Part shown: positions 12,835-24,420 of the stretch, piece by piece | Position numbering within the stretch: position 1 is the stretch's first letter | Layout of the letters: every line of letters starts with the position of its first letter | Assembly (NCBI GenBank): GCA_963675135.1 | Contig: OY776121.1 | Coordinates: forward strand, 72,618,265-72,682,264 | Length of the DNA: 64,000 nt | Origin: Galeopsis tetrahit | Taxonomy: Eukaryota > Streptophyta > Magnoliopsida > Lamiales > Lamiaceae | Direction: 5' to 3' | Position numbers and translations under genes: made by a program | The notes under the pieces: generated by a model | Databases searched by the model: none | Seen by the model: the letters and a program-made list of their open reading frames with translations, nothing else | What the model was told of the DNA's origin: nothing

Positions 12835-14084
12835 GGGTTGGGGTATATACCCCTCCAGCTTTGTTTAATACACTCCCCCGATATACGCACTCCCTCAAAA
12901 TACACATAAGATAGATGCACTCCCCCTAAATTGTCTATTATACCCTTTCTTTCAAAATTTTGTAGGATAAATACACACCCCTTAAAACCTCATTATCTTC
13001 ATCTTCTCCACTTCTTAAAAAATCCTAAAATCATTCTTCTCTCCCACCTTCTTCCACCGCCGCCGACGCCGCCTGCGACGCCAACCGCCCAGCCGCCCTC
13101 CGCCTACTGCCCAGCCGCCCGTCGTCCAGCCCCAGCCCTTTTTTTTTCTTTTTCTCGCTTGCCGTCCAGCCCCCTTCCCCTCCGGCGCCTCCCCTCTTCC
13201 CGTCCGCTTCAATATTGGTCACCGCCCTTCGTCCGATCTCCTGCTTCAGGTAAGATTTTTTTTTTTCGGTTGCACAAGGCGGCGGCAGTCGATCTCCCGC
13301 TGCCTAGCGCCGCCGCCGCCCCACCCCAAGAAGCGCCGCTTCGTCCTCCCTTTCGTCCAGCCTCCGCCTCTCGTCCGCCGCCCCAGGTAAGCATTTTTTG
13401 GTCAACTCCTCCATTTTGTTTCTGTTGCGTCTCCTCCAGCTTTTTTTTTATTCGACAATGTTAAGTCGATCAAAAACACTCTCGGACACATATTATTGTC
13501 GACGGGAGTGTTTTTGGTCGATTCAATAATGTCGAAAATTTAAAAAAAAAAATTTAAATTCTTTCGAAAAAATCTTATTGATCGGAGTGTTTTTGGTCGA
13601 CAAATCAGAGTCGACCGGAGTATTTTTGGTCGACAAATCAGAGTTGATCGGAGTGTTTTTTATCGACAAACCAGTGTCGACGGAAGAAATTTTGGTCGAC
13701 TCTAGTTGGTCGATTTTTTTTTTCTACTTTCTATGTTATGTTTTGTTAATTTCTGAGTTTTTAATTGTTGTATGTATGTATTTGGACATTTGGTGTATGT
13801 ATGTAATTTCTGAGTATTTGGAAATTTTGGACATTTGTTCAACATAATTTCTGAGTTTTTGGAGCAGCGGCGGCCGGAGGTTTGGCAGCATTCGGCGAGG
13901 GCTAATACCTCTCAAATTAGGGTTAGGATTAAAATTAGGGTTAGAGTTAGTTTAATTTATGGAGAGTGTATGTATCTTTTGTATTTTATTAAAAGGGCAA
14001 AACAGACATTTTACATGAATATTTAATTAATAAAAGTGGAGGGGGCGTGTATTAAAAAAAGCTGGAGGGGTATATACCCAACCC
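12835..14084. mobile_element. Non-autonomous MULE, family A (copy A1)
   Basis: Termini are inverted repeats starting GGGTTGGGGTATATACCCC on the left and ending with a near-complement on the right (about 40 bp in all, including CTCCAGCTTTGTTTAATAC). The flanks carry a perfect 9-bp target duplication, TATAAGGAT, at 12826-12834 and 14085-14093, which is diagnostic of Mutator-like elements. The interior holds a GC-rich Pro/Ser-coding-like block (about 13060-13390), a GTCGAC stem-loop region (13451-13730), telomere-like TTAGGGTTAG copies (about 13915-13950) and a conserved AT-rich right end. There is no transposase. The long open frames in the GC-rich part are low-complexity and not taken as genes. 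Confidence 0.88.
13451..13538. repeat. Stem-loop module in MULE A1
   Basis: Imperfect palindrome of about 88 nt: TTCGACAAT..AGTCGATCAAAAACACT pairs with AGTGTTTTTGGTCGATT..ATTGTCGAA. Further GTCGAC/GGAGTGTTTTTGGTCGAC copies follow to about 13730. Confidence 0.75.
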
Positions 14085-14453
14085 TATAAGGATTGGAACT
14101 TAAAACACTATCAAACCCATTATACCCTTTTGCTAAGATTTGTCCTCATTTTTTTTAAATAAGGGTGGGACTATTTACACCTCAATTTCGGTTTAGAACA
14201 CTCCCCATGTCAGTTTTATATTATAATAATACTGCAAAATACTAAAAATGTCCTCTTAGCCATATTACACTACTAAATGCACCCCGTTACTAACTGTACC
14301 CCTCCTTCACCTTTAAACCCTCAACCTAATTTTACCCTGCCACCACCACCATCGCCGCTGCCACCACCAACACCAAACACCGAACAAAAAAAATGCACCA
14401 CAAAAAAAAAAAAAAAAAAGGAACTTAGAAAATTTTCAACTTTTTTTTTAAAT

Positions 14454-14520
14454 TTTCGACAAACTAGTGTCGGCCATATTCATTTTCGAGAATGTATAGA
14501 GCCGACCATGGTTTGTCGAA
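14454..14520. repeat. Stem-loop module in MULE B1
   Basis: About 67 nt: TCGACAAACTAGTGTCGGC pairs with GCCGACCATGGTTTGTCGA across a short A/T-rich middle. It is related to the modules in other A and B copies. Confidence 0.75.
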
Positions 14521-14910
14521 GAAAAGAAAAAAAAATATATGTTGGTTGTTGCTATGTTAGTTGGAGAGCCCTTGGCGACGTCAATTGGGGTAGGGGTGGG
14601 TGGGAGAGGGTAAGGAGATAGTTTTTTTTTTTTTTCACCAGACGGGAGGGAGTGGGGCTGCAATTTGAGGGGAGAGAGGGGGAGGGGGAGAGAGGGCAGC
14701 GACAGATGCAGAGGCAATGTGTGTGGGGGGGAGGGTGGGCGACTGCAATTTGGGGAGAGGGTGGGTGACGCAGTGGAGGTGGAGAAGGGGAAGGAGAAAA
14801 GAAAGAGGATGCAATTTGGGGGAGGGTGGGTGACGGCAGTGGAGGTGGAGAAGGGGAAGGAGAATAGGAAAAAATTAGGGTTTTTGGGAGTGGGGTGTGT
14901 TTAGTAGATA

Positions 14911-15185
14911 CTCCCTCCGTCCCGGAATTACTTGCACGGTTTGACCGGCACGTTGTTTAAGAAAAGTGAATTTAGTGGTTGATGATGTAAGATAAATGAG
15001 GGGTATTTTAGGTAATTTGATGATGTGTAAAGTGAAATGTATGGAAAAAAAGAGTGGCAAATTTGAAAATAAAATGATGTTGTGAGGTTATTAATTTTGT
15101 GGGGTATTTCCATATTAAGAGTGTGCAAGTAATTTTGGGACGTCCCAATAAAAAAAGTGTGCAAGTAATCACGGGACGGAGGGAG
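14911..15185. mobile_element. Stowaway MITE (Tc1/Mariner)
   Basis: Begins CTCCCTCCGTCCCGG and ends with the complement ACGGAGGGAG, flanked by TA on both sides (14909-14910 and 15186-15187). The length of 275 bp is typical. The TIRs extend inward (ATTACTTGCAC against GTGCAAGTAAT). It is nested inside the B1 MULE. Confidence 0.92.
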
Positions 15186-16019
15186 TAGTTTTTTTTTAGA
15201 CAAAAGGATATTTAGGATAATTCAAGGGGTGCATCCATCCTGATAAATTTTAGAAGGATTGCATCAATCGGGAGAGTGTTCTAAACCGAAATGGAGGTGT
15301 AAATAGTCACACCCTATGTATATATACCCTCCATTCCTTTGGTTGGGGCGAAAATTCCGGGAGATATATATATTAGAAAAGAATAGGAGCCAGGAGGCCA
15401 CCGTTTTTGAATTAGGAAAAGCAAGCAACACCGTGAGAAAAGTGAAAACAATGATTTTTGTTTTATTTTTATCCATTTATTCTTTTAACTAGTGTAATAC
15501 CCGTGTAATTACGCGGGTTGTGAAAATAACTATTATATCCATATTAAAAAGATTATTCTGATAAAATTCAAAATGGTTTGAACTTTTTAAAAATAAGTAA
15601 TTTATGCTAAAGTACACTCCGTAATAATTAAGATTTCGTGTAGTAAAATATTTTGCAGAAAGTAGAACAAATATAACATATAAGTTGAGAGTAAAATTGA
15701 ATAAATTGTTGTATTTATTTATTAGTTTAATCAGGTTTAGAATAACTCGGTATATTTGAATGAAGATATTTAAAAATTAACCTTTTGTTGCTATGAAATT
15801 TAATCTAAAACGGTTTAAATTATTGCAAACAATTAAATTGTGTATCAACTTTACATATTGTTGTAAATTAATTTTTCTGAATAATTCCCTTTTTGCTTGT
15901 GTGTGACACGTCTTGTCAAAGTAGTACCCAACAACTGTAAGAACGGCGTTAATAGGGAAAAGCCATTCGGGGTAAAAATAAAAAGGATTGCTAAAAATAT
16001 TGATTTACAACAACACTTA

Positions 16020-16460
16020 GGGGATGTTTCTTTTTGGTTTTAAAAACCAGGTTTTGGATTTCAAGATCCAAAACCCGTTTTACTTCGGGATTTAAAAACC
16101 GGTTTTCAAAATCCACTCAAAACCACCCTTATCAAACATATTGATTTGACATAAAGTTATATCTATATAATATTACTCCAATCATTATATTCTTTTTCAA
16201 CAATAATATAATAATACTATAATAATATAATAATACAATAATATAATAAATTTAATCAACTAATCATTATAATCTCACCAAACAATAATATAATAATACA
16301 AACTCATTCAATCTTACGACTTGATTTGACATAAAGTTAAATCCTTCACTATTCCAAAACCCAAAAGAAACACTCATATTACTATTTATCGGGATTTCAA
16401 AAACCAGGATTTCAAAAATCTGGTTTTTAAAACCACCCAAAGCCCAAAAGAAACATCCCC
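16020..16460. mobile_element. PIF/Harbinger-type MITE
   Basis: TIRs begin GGGGATGTTTCTTTTTGG and end with the complement GAAACATCCCC. The 3-bp target duplication TTA lies at 16017-16019 and 16461-16463. Inward the arms keep pairing (GGTTTTAAAAACC type), giving a 441-bp fold-back-rich element nested in the Helitron. Confidence 0.88.
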
Positions 16461-18399
16461 TTAAAGTTAAAATTGGGGATTTATTTACCATTATTCAAAA
16501 TTTGAGATTCAATTGCAATTAATTAAAATATTGTGCATTATTTTACAATTAAGGCTATATAAAAAAACGTGAAAATAGTTAAATTATGAAGTTGACATTT
16601 GAAATAAATTAATATATTTCTCAATTTGACTTTGAATTAATATACTACTCAATGTTATGCTAAATTATCTGATATTATTAATTAATTCGATTTTGAAATA
16701 TCTTAAAATAAAAAAATTCATAACTAAGTTATTTGATGATATTGTGGTATATTAAGTTATAAAATAGATATTAAAAACTTGAAAATTATTATTTGATGTT
16801 GACAAATTAAATTAATAAATTGCTCAATTTTTGCCTAAATTATTGTTGTAAATTTGTAATTAATAGTAAGTTATAATTTATACTCCCTTGTCTCACAACA
16901 CTGTTTGCACACTTTCTTTATATGCCACAATTATTTACACACCTTTAAAAAGGAATCTACTTCATAAATTTCATCTCCACAATATTCACATATTTACGTA
17001 AAATGTCATTATTTTTACACTCATTTCAACCCTCTCTTTACTTTATTCATTTAACTTTACACTTCATTTGTTATTGTTGATTAATTATTCAATATTTATG
17101 TTAATAAATTGTGGAATAATTATAATAATTATATACTTCCCATACAACACTATTTATTTTTAGTAACATTTAATTTTTTAAAAGGTATTTATTTTCTTGT
17201 ATTTAAGACAATTAATTTTAAATGCATAAATACTTTTAACCTAATTTAACTGCATTCATACATAATTTCATTCACACATTAAATACACACATAATTTACG
17301 GATTATGATTATTTCATATTATTACATAATAAATTCATAAATATTAAAATAATCTTAAATTATTATAAAGATATATATGATAATATACGGAGTATATGTT
17401 AAAATTATCTTCATCCATAAGAATTTGATTACATTCTAGTATATATTAGACTCACATTCTTTCAATTTAAAACGTGTCAATTAAACATACATGCAATATA
17501 AAATGTTTTTTTTTTTCCAACACATGCAATATAATTAAAATACTTAAATAATCAGTATATTTTACGTCAATTGAAATTTACACAATATCTTACATACATA
17601 ATCAATAAAATTTTGATACTAAACAACAAAAATTACTCAATCGAAATCATAAACATCAAAATATCTATTACCTTGGGGAAATATTGCCAATATTGAAGGG
17701 TAATAATTTGAATATTATTTCTAATACAATTAATTTAAATAAGAATATTTTCACAGTTAAATATAAAATATAATCTTAAAAGGTCAAACCTTTAAATTAA
17801 ATAACACTCCTAAATTAAAGTATGTATAAATTGAGTAATTAATAAATAAAAATAAAAAGTGGAGATAATTAATTATGCGGAAATCATGTAATTAGTTCAG
17901 TCAATACATTAATTTATTAATCTAAATCCAATTTCCATTCTGCTCATTAAATTAGTTACATCAATTTATGCACAAATTTATGGAATGTTTTCTAAAATAA
18001 GTTCAAATTTAAATGAATTTTAATTTGGACTGTTTTAAAATTAGTCAATTATGACTGAAATTTAGTTTTCTTAATTTAATGAGAATCAAATTGGATTTTC
18101 AATGTATTTTTAATTATTTATTTACGTATAAACAGTACAATAATTTTTTATACCAACATAAAAAAGTGCAAAATATGCATTAATTCGGAGTATTTTTTTT
18201 AATTAATATTGCCACAAAAATCATGTATACACATATTTAATTTGGTTTATTTTTTTCAGAAAATATATATATTAAAAAATATCATAAATCATAAGCGCCC
18301 GTTTTTTTTTTCTTTTTTTTACAGACGAAAATAAATGTATATTAAGATAAAGTACCGGATGATAAATCATTTACATAGTTTGAAGGTAAAACAATAGAA

Positions 18400-18680
18400 A
18401 ATAAAGGGAAACTTAAAGAAAAACTATTCCCAGCCAGATTGTGGGCAGTCCTATTTCCTTCTCGTCTAGTCCAACAAAATTCCACTTCCGTAAAGCCTTC
18501 TATCGCAATCCTTATCTCAGCTATAATTAAGGTCGTCAAATCTGATCAGATCTGTCTCAATCTCAATGTGAGTCTACCCATTCTCAAGAGAGACACCTCA
18601 AAGAATTATCAAAGCTTCAGCCTCTTCTACCATTGAATTAACTGATGGAGCTTTTTGGATAAAGGCCAGAGTATTCGACT
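18400..18680 (-). pseudogene. Decayed RNase H (RVT_3-type) fragment
   Basis: Frame 18539-18426 encodes a stretch ending FTEVEFCWTRREGNRTAHNLA, the recognisable C-terminal part of the RNase H domain found in plant LINE-derived RVT_3 proteins. Upstream (to about 18680) broken frames still show 'VEEAEALII' and 'IEIETD'-like pieces of the same domain, interrupted by stops. There is no reverse transcriptase. It is probably a captured fragment inside the Helitron, or a remnant of an older insertion. Confidence 0.6.
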
Positions 18681-20340
18681 CAATCTCTACAAAAATATAA
18701 CTCCCTTGTATCATTCACTACTTACATACTTCTAAGAAAAAGAGGAAAGAAAAGAAATTTGGTTGATAATTGTGAGACAATGTTATTTCTTTCAGATCTC
18801 ATCAATCTCGATCTCTCGGCCTCGACTGAGAATATCAAATTTGAGGAAAACATGCTTAAAAATGAAAGAGGTAAGCTCCTGTTATATAGAAGATTGTATT
18901 AAGATCTGACGGTTAAAATTAATAATATGTTTAAATGGATGGTGAAGATTGAAGCAAATAAATGAAATGAATGAGGGGGATGGATTTTTGAAATGAAAGG
19001 ATTGGAGAGGAGAGAGATTGAGGCAGAGTTACTAAGGTGGTGACATGTGTCCATAAAGAAGTTTGCAAATATATAGATATAGATTATGTTCAGTAGGTGA
19101 ACTATTTTTCTAGTTCGAGAATATGAAACATTTATTTTATTTAGTTATATTGTTTTAATTATGTGATTCACAGTTTATTTTGATCCCTTTCTCGATTTCG
19201 TTGTTATTTGATTTTATGCTAAACATGTTTTAATTAATAGATTTATGGTAAATACTTATGTGTACCAGTTACACACATGTAACTGGATCCAATTTTCTAT
19301 TTATCCTTCTTTTTTTGAATAAGTCCACACTCCCTTATTTTAGGCACTTATGTGTACAAGTTACATACATATAACTAAATCCAATTTTTTACATGGGTTA
19401 TTAGTTATTTACCTTTTTTTTTTTATTAATTTCACCCCCAATTTTTTTAAAAGAAAAATACATGTAACTATATTACTATTTTATCAATTAAAATACAACT
19501 CATTAAAATTATAATTATACACCGACTACGACTATAGAGTCACCAATGAATCACCACGAAGTCAAATATTATTCTATTTTTTTAACTTTCAAAAATAAAT
19601 ATAAGAAAACAACGAACATAAAAAAAAATTGAAAAAAAATATAAAACTCAAAAATAAAATTATGAAATAAAATTTTCAGTTTTTTTTTTTTTTCAAAAAA
19701 TGACCAAAATTTAGGAAAAAAAATACAAAAAAAATAAAAAAATAAAAAAATTCAATTTTTTCTAGTTTGGGTATAAATATATAAATATGACATGCTCACT
19801 TTCTAGCTTTAATCTGATTTATAATAACTAAAATTATTTTGTTATGCCTTCATTATTTCTACAATGATATCTGGTTTGTTACAAGTTTTTTTAAAGTTGT
19901 AGATTATTTTTTAAGACTAATTACTAACATAATTTAATTGAAAAATAAAATTTATATTTAGAAACTTAAATGAGTGGAGAATTGGGGAAGAAACCAGCAT
20001 AATATTGCATCAGCTTTATTATTTTCTTTGTGGTCATCGCCGTGTTGATGCATTCATATGTTTATTGAGTGTGATTGTATTTATTAATTGAATTGTGTGT
20101 TCAGCGTGATTCATTCTCACTTTTGTTCTTCTTACTAGTTATTAATATCAATCTTTTAATATTGATGTATTAATTTGCATGGTATGCCTGGAATTATGAA
20201 TGTGTTAAGTTATGCATTTTTTGTTAAATATAATATTAGTTTAAATATGATATAGTATTAGTACGCCTATGATATAGTCTAGTTAATATATTGTATAGTA
20301 CTAGAGATTAATGTGGGTATAAAAATATTATTTAATATAT

Positions 20341-20540
20341 GAACTAATACTATACAATATGTGAATCAATATTATACTATATTTGAACTAGTACCCTAGA
20401 GTATGTGAACTAATACTACACAATATGTGAACTAATATTATACTATATTTGAACTAGTACCATAAAGTATGTGAACTCGATACTCGAAAACATTAGAACT
20501 TATACCAATATAAACTAATATTGTACTGTATATGAACTAA
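20341..20540. repeat. 66-bp tandem repeat, about three units
   Basis: GAACTAATACTA recurs at 20341, 20407 and (diverged) 20473, with intervening TATACTATATTTGAACTAGT. This gives a 66-bp period that decays to the right. Confidence 0.75.
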
Positions 20541-20589
20541 TACGTACAGTACTGCATATTAACTCTTATGGTAGTTGATTCACGTATTA

Positions 20590-22385
20590 TGCAACACTAA
20601 AATACACGACCGCAAGTATACGGCGTCTATCGTAGCGTGATAAGTACGAGGTCGATCCCACGAGAAGGTGTAGTATAAAAGTGGAATTTGTCGATGGAAT
20701 TCTAAATAGACGTGATCGATTAAGTAGAATGGTGAATTACCCTAAGATTGCCTGCCAATTGTCACGAATAAACAATAAAAGAGTAATATAAAATCGATCA
20801 ATGAATGCTCATGCAAATAACCAAACGAAAGAAAATATGGATGAAAACTCAATTAAGAGAAGGTAGGTTCCAAAGCACATGCAATACTAATGAATCCATC
20901 TATGATTAACTATCTACTTAAGTGGTGTTCATGCTTTGTCTATAAGATTGATCACATAATAATGAATTAAAAGTTTCTTCAATCCAAATAATCCAAAGGA
21001 AATATCACACAACTTAGTATCTCTACCTAAATTGCACAATAGAACCGAATCAAGCTCCTAGGATCATCACACATCTTCCTAATCATTGATATATCTTTCA
21101 ATCTCACAATAAAATTAGGTCAAATGCTTGAAATCAATCAATCAAAATAGATTTCTCAACCTAATTCAATTAACTAAGATTAACATATCGCCATTGTACA
21201 CTAATGACGTGTTTTGCAATGAAAATCAAGCATCCAAATAGAATTAAGCCACACAAACACCGAATAAGCAAAATATTAATTCATAAACTCCATCAAAAGT
21301 ATTTACAAGGCTCTAGAATCAAAAGTGTTATAGCCAATCAACAACATAATCCAATTAACAAAATTCAAAGAAATAACTAAATAAAAAGAGAGAGAAATAG
21401 AAAGCTTAGTCTAAAATGTGGTGGAGAATGAAAATTCCAAGCTATTGATGCCTTCCTTGCATTGATTGATGAAGAAATAAAGAAGATATGACCAAATCAC
21501 CTTCAATTGTGTATTTTTATGTGTGGAATTTGAAGAATTGGGGCTTATATAGTGTTGGGGTAGGGTTTGGATGCAAAAATTGCAAGTTGGTCCCTAAAAA
21601 ATGGCCAAAATAGGGGAATGACAGTATGACACCGAAATTGGGTTTAAGCTAGGATGAAGCTCGGCCGAGCAGGTGACTCGGCCGTGCTCGGCATGATGGC
21701 GAACTGAGGAGTGCTGGGTCGTGCTATGGCCTCGGCCGTGGCGTTGGCGTGCGCAAGTTTCTTGGGCTCGGCCGAGAATAGTGCTCAGTCGTGGCCTCCC
21801 TTGCCCCTGCTTCCCTCGAGCTTGGTCGAGAAGATGCCTCAGCCGTGCCTTGCCCTTGATCAACATTTTTGTTTCGAGCTGCCCTGTCTCGTGCATCAAG
21901 CTCGACCGTGGCCTTTGATTTTGGTTTGGAGGGGTGCTCGGCCGTGCTCTTGGCTCGGCCGAGGCATTGGCCGGCCCAAAGTTTCTGTCTCGAGGAGCTC
22001 AATTCCGAGCATGTTGCACGGTCGTGGCCTTGTTTTGGCTTGAAAAATGGCTCGGCCGTGCTCGTGCTCGACTTCGACCTTTTCTCGTTTCATGCATATC
22101 TCTCGCCTCGGGTGTCCGATTGACTTGATTCTTTTGGCTATTCCACTCCATTTTTTTAGACGAACCCAACGATGCACTCCTATTCTTGATCCAGTGAAGT
22201 ATGGTTGGTGTTTTGCTCCAAATTCCATCGTATTTCCTACAAAATCGACAAAACACAACCTTTCTCTCATTTTGGCTCAAATCATCATAATCAATCCATA
22301 ATTCAATGAAAAACTCATCGAAATATGCTTCACATGTGCCTCTAAAATGTGTAAATTCCACCCGAATCAGTAGTCAAATTTTACA
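20590..22385 (-). mobile_element. LTR-like block, minus orientation
   Basis: On the minus strand the block starts TGTAAAATTTGACTACTG, has a TATA-like CACTATATAAGCCCC near 21543-21556, and ends AGTGTTGCA at 20590 after a CGTATACTTGCGGTCGTG motif. TG..CA ends with an internal promoter suggest a long LTR (about 1.8 kb), possibly solo. No target duplication was found and no gag-pol adjoins it. The U3-like part (21655-22080) is GC-rich with repeated CTCGGCCGTG-type motifs, unlike the surrounding AT-rich DNA. Small open frames here overlap on both strands and are not called as genes. Confidence 0.45.
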
Positions 22386-23690
22386 AAGTGACTACATAGT
22401 CACTTAGTCGAATCGCACCACGTGGCGTCGTAAACGTCGTAACGACCTGCTACCTGTTATACAAGTTTAAGTTATTTATATTATTTTTTAAATTGTATTT
22501 TATTATTTACTATATTACCCTTTTTTTATTTAAATTATTTTTAATATATATATATATATATATTAATTAAAATTACTGTTATACCCTTTCTTTATACAAA
22601 TATTATTATTTTTAAAATTAAATAAAACAAATCCAAAATTTAATTAAATAATAAATTAGTTAAATTATAAATTATGTTTTTTTTCTTCTCCAATTCCAAT
22701 TAGTCTGGCACGATTCTTAAGAATTTTGAGAATGACTTATTTCTTTCCAAATTTAATTTGATTTTTTTTTTTGTTAATAAATTGATTTGATTTATTTTTT
22801 TGTTATTAATTTTATTAATAACATAAGGGTAAGTATGTAATTTTAACATTACATATTTTAATTAAATTAATAAATATAATAAATTATTTTATTGTATAAG
22901 GATAAAAATTTACAATAATATATTTTAATTAATTTAATTTAATAGAAAATACAAATTTATGACACATTACGACACATACAATGAATACATACCGTAAAAT
23001 ATACAAAAGGTAACAGGTCATCAAGTTTAAGCCTTTAGATTAGATTTTTAATGATTTAGATTAACTGACTACGGTAGTCATTACGACACCCTAACTACAT
23101 GTAGGAGGTCCCAATAAGGGTAATATACCATAACTTATCAACTGTTATCATAATACTTATAAACTAAAAATTATATTCATAAAAAATTAAAATAAAGTGA
23201 TTAAAAAATGAAAGTTCGAATGAAAAAAATAATTAAACAATGTAAAACGAAGTAAAATTTGTAAGGAATGAAGTAAAATTTTGAAAGGATAAGGCGAAAA
23301 TTATACACCAATTAATTAAAATAAAATTGTACCAATAGAATTGAACACTTGCTAAGAGAGATGAAAATTTTATTTTTTAAAACAAATTATTGCTATACTA
23401 TTTAATACTTAAAAAAAAATTAATATTATTTTTAAAATTTTCTTATTAGACTTTAAAATTTTAGAATAATTATTTGTGGCATAAAAAGAAAGTACGTGAA
23501 AAAAATTATATAAATAGGAAGAAAAATAAATTTAAAAAATAATATTAAAAAGAGAAATATAAATATCAATCGGAGTAAAATAAAAAAAATAAAATTTTAA
23601 AAAATTATTGAAGTATTATTTTTTAATGATAAAATTAAAAAATAATAAAAATAATAAAGGTCCATGAAAAAATTTATGTGTTAAATTGAA

Positions 23691-23822
23691 ATAGTAAATG
23701 AGTCATGTTTTATTTGTAATGGATTATTGGATTGGATATAGTAAATGGGTCATGTGTTATTTGTAATGAGATATTGAATTGGATATAGTAAATGAGTCAT
23801 GTGTTATTTGTAATGAATTATT
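23691..23822. repeat. 47-bp tandem repeat, about three units
   Basis: ATAGTAAATG starts units at 23691, 23738 and 23785. Each contains GTCATGTGTTATTTGTAATG or a one-base variant. It abuts the right terminal repeat of the enclosing element. Confidence 0.85.
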
Positions 23823-24420
23823 GGATCCAGTTACATACATGTAACTAGTACACAAGAGTGCAACCCAAGATTTATTAGGACTGACCATCCGAATTTATTT
23901 GTTATCAATTCTAGTTAATTAACAATTTATAATCCGTAATTGTTATATTATTGTGGATATCGTAGCAACTAAGGCATAACACCTTAGGGGATAATAACGT
24001 TTAGGTTGTATGAAACGAGTGTCTCGTATTCATGGTCTAGTTTATTCTATTGTTTTGGTTCGTTAATGCGTTTCTCGAGTTGGACATTAAATATATGTTT
24101 TTTTAGGGTTATTCGTATGAATAGATTAATTGGGGATCGTACTTTCTGATTAATTAAACATAAGAAACAATTCGAACTAGTTTGGTCTTACCATTGGTTT
24201 AGTGATAAGATTTGAGATTAGATTGAAATTATCGGGTTCACTAATTAAATTGGTAAAATTAATCAAGGGGGAAACAATCCGAGGGTTAGATCGTTTTTAA
24301 TATTTGATTCCTATTTATTTTTATTGCTTCTTGTTATTTTTCATGTTTTCTAGTAGTTAGTTAGTCAACCCAATCAAACTCTCCCCATTTTATTGCTTTC
24401 GTATTATTTGTTAGTTGTAA

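Larger units (their letters stand above)
14163..15314. mobile_element. Non-autonomous MULE, family B (copy B1)
   Basis: The termini are GGGTGGGACTATTTACACC at 14163 and the complement of GGGTGTGACTATTTACACC ending at 15314, with TIR similarity continuing through TTTCGGTTTAGAACACTC. The same TIR family flanks 43378-43922 and 62738-63948. The target duplication is weak here (about 5 of 9). The interior has a stem-loop at 14454-14520 and G-rich repeats at about 14640-14860 (GGGGGAGGGTGGGTGACGGC and variants). A Stowaway MITE is nested in its right part. No transposase. Confidence 0.78.
15489..19083 (-). mobile_element. Non-autonomous Helitron
   Basis: Read on the minus strand it starts TCTATATCTATATATTTGC (5' TC at 19083) and ends at 15489 with a GC-rich hairpin (CCCGCGTAATTACACGGG, 15500-15517), then TATTACACTAG. 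That is the CTRR end typical of Helitrons. The flanks are A and T, the expected AT insertion site. The 3.6 kb interior is AT-rich, with a Harbinger MITE (16020-16460) and a decayed RNase H piece on the minus strand. No Rep/helicase frame was seen. Confidence 0.72.
19247..23866. mobile_element. Large MULE-like element with TIRs
   Basis: The left end ACTTATGTGTACCAGTTACA continues through CATGTAACTGGATCCAAT and is matched in inverted orientation at 23822-23860, about 34 of 40 positions. Flanks carry a 9-bp target duplication with one mismatch (TAGATTTAT at 19238-19246, AAGATTTAT at 23867-23875). A second copy of the terminal motif lies at 19344-19388. The 4.6 kb interior holds AT-rich DNA, a 66-bp tandem repeat, an LTR-like block (20590-22385) and a 47-bp tandem repeat near the right end. 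No transposase was recognised. Confidence 0.6.

Noticed and set aside
12931..13464. 177-codon Pro/Ser-rich open frame
   Set aside because: It lies wholly inside the A1 MULE, is low-complexity, overlaps open frames on the other strand, and has no recognisable domain.
21594..22361. Several overlapping 60-124-codon open frames
   Set aside because: They fall in the GC-rich U3-like part of an LTR-like block, overlap on both strands and follow the repeated CTCGGCCGTG motif.
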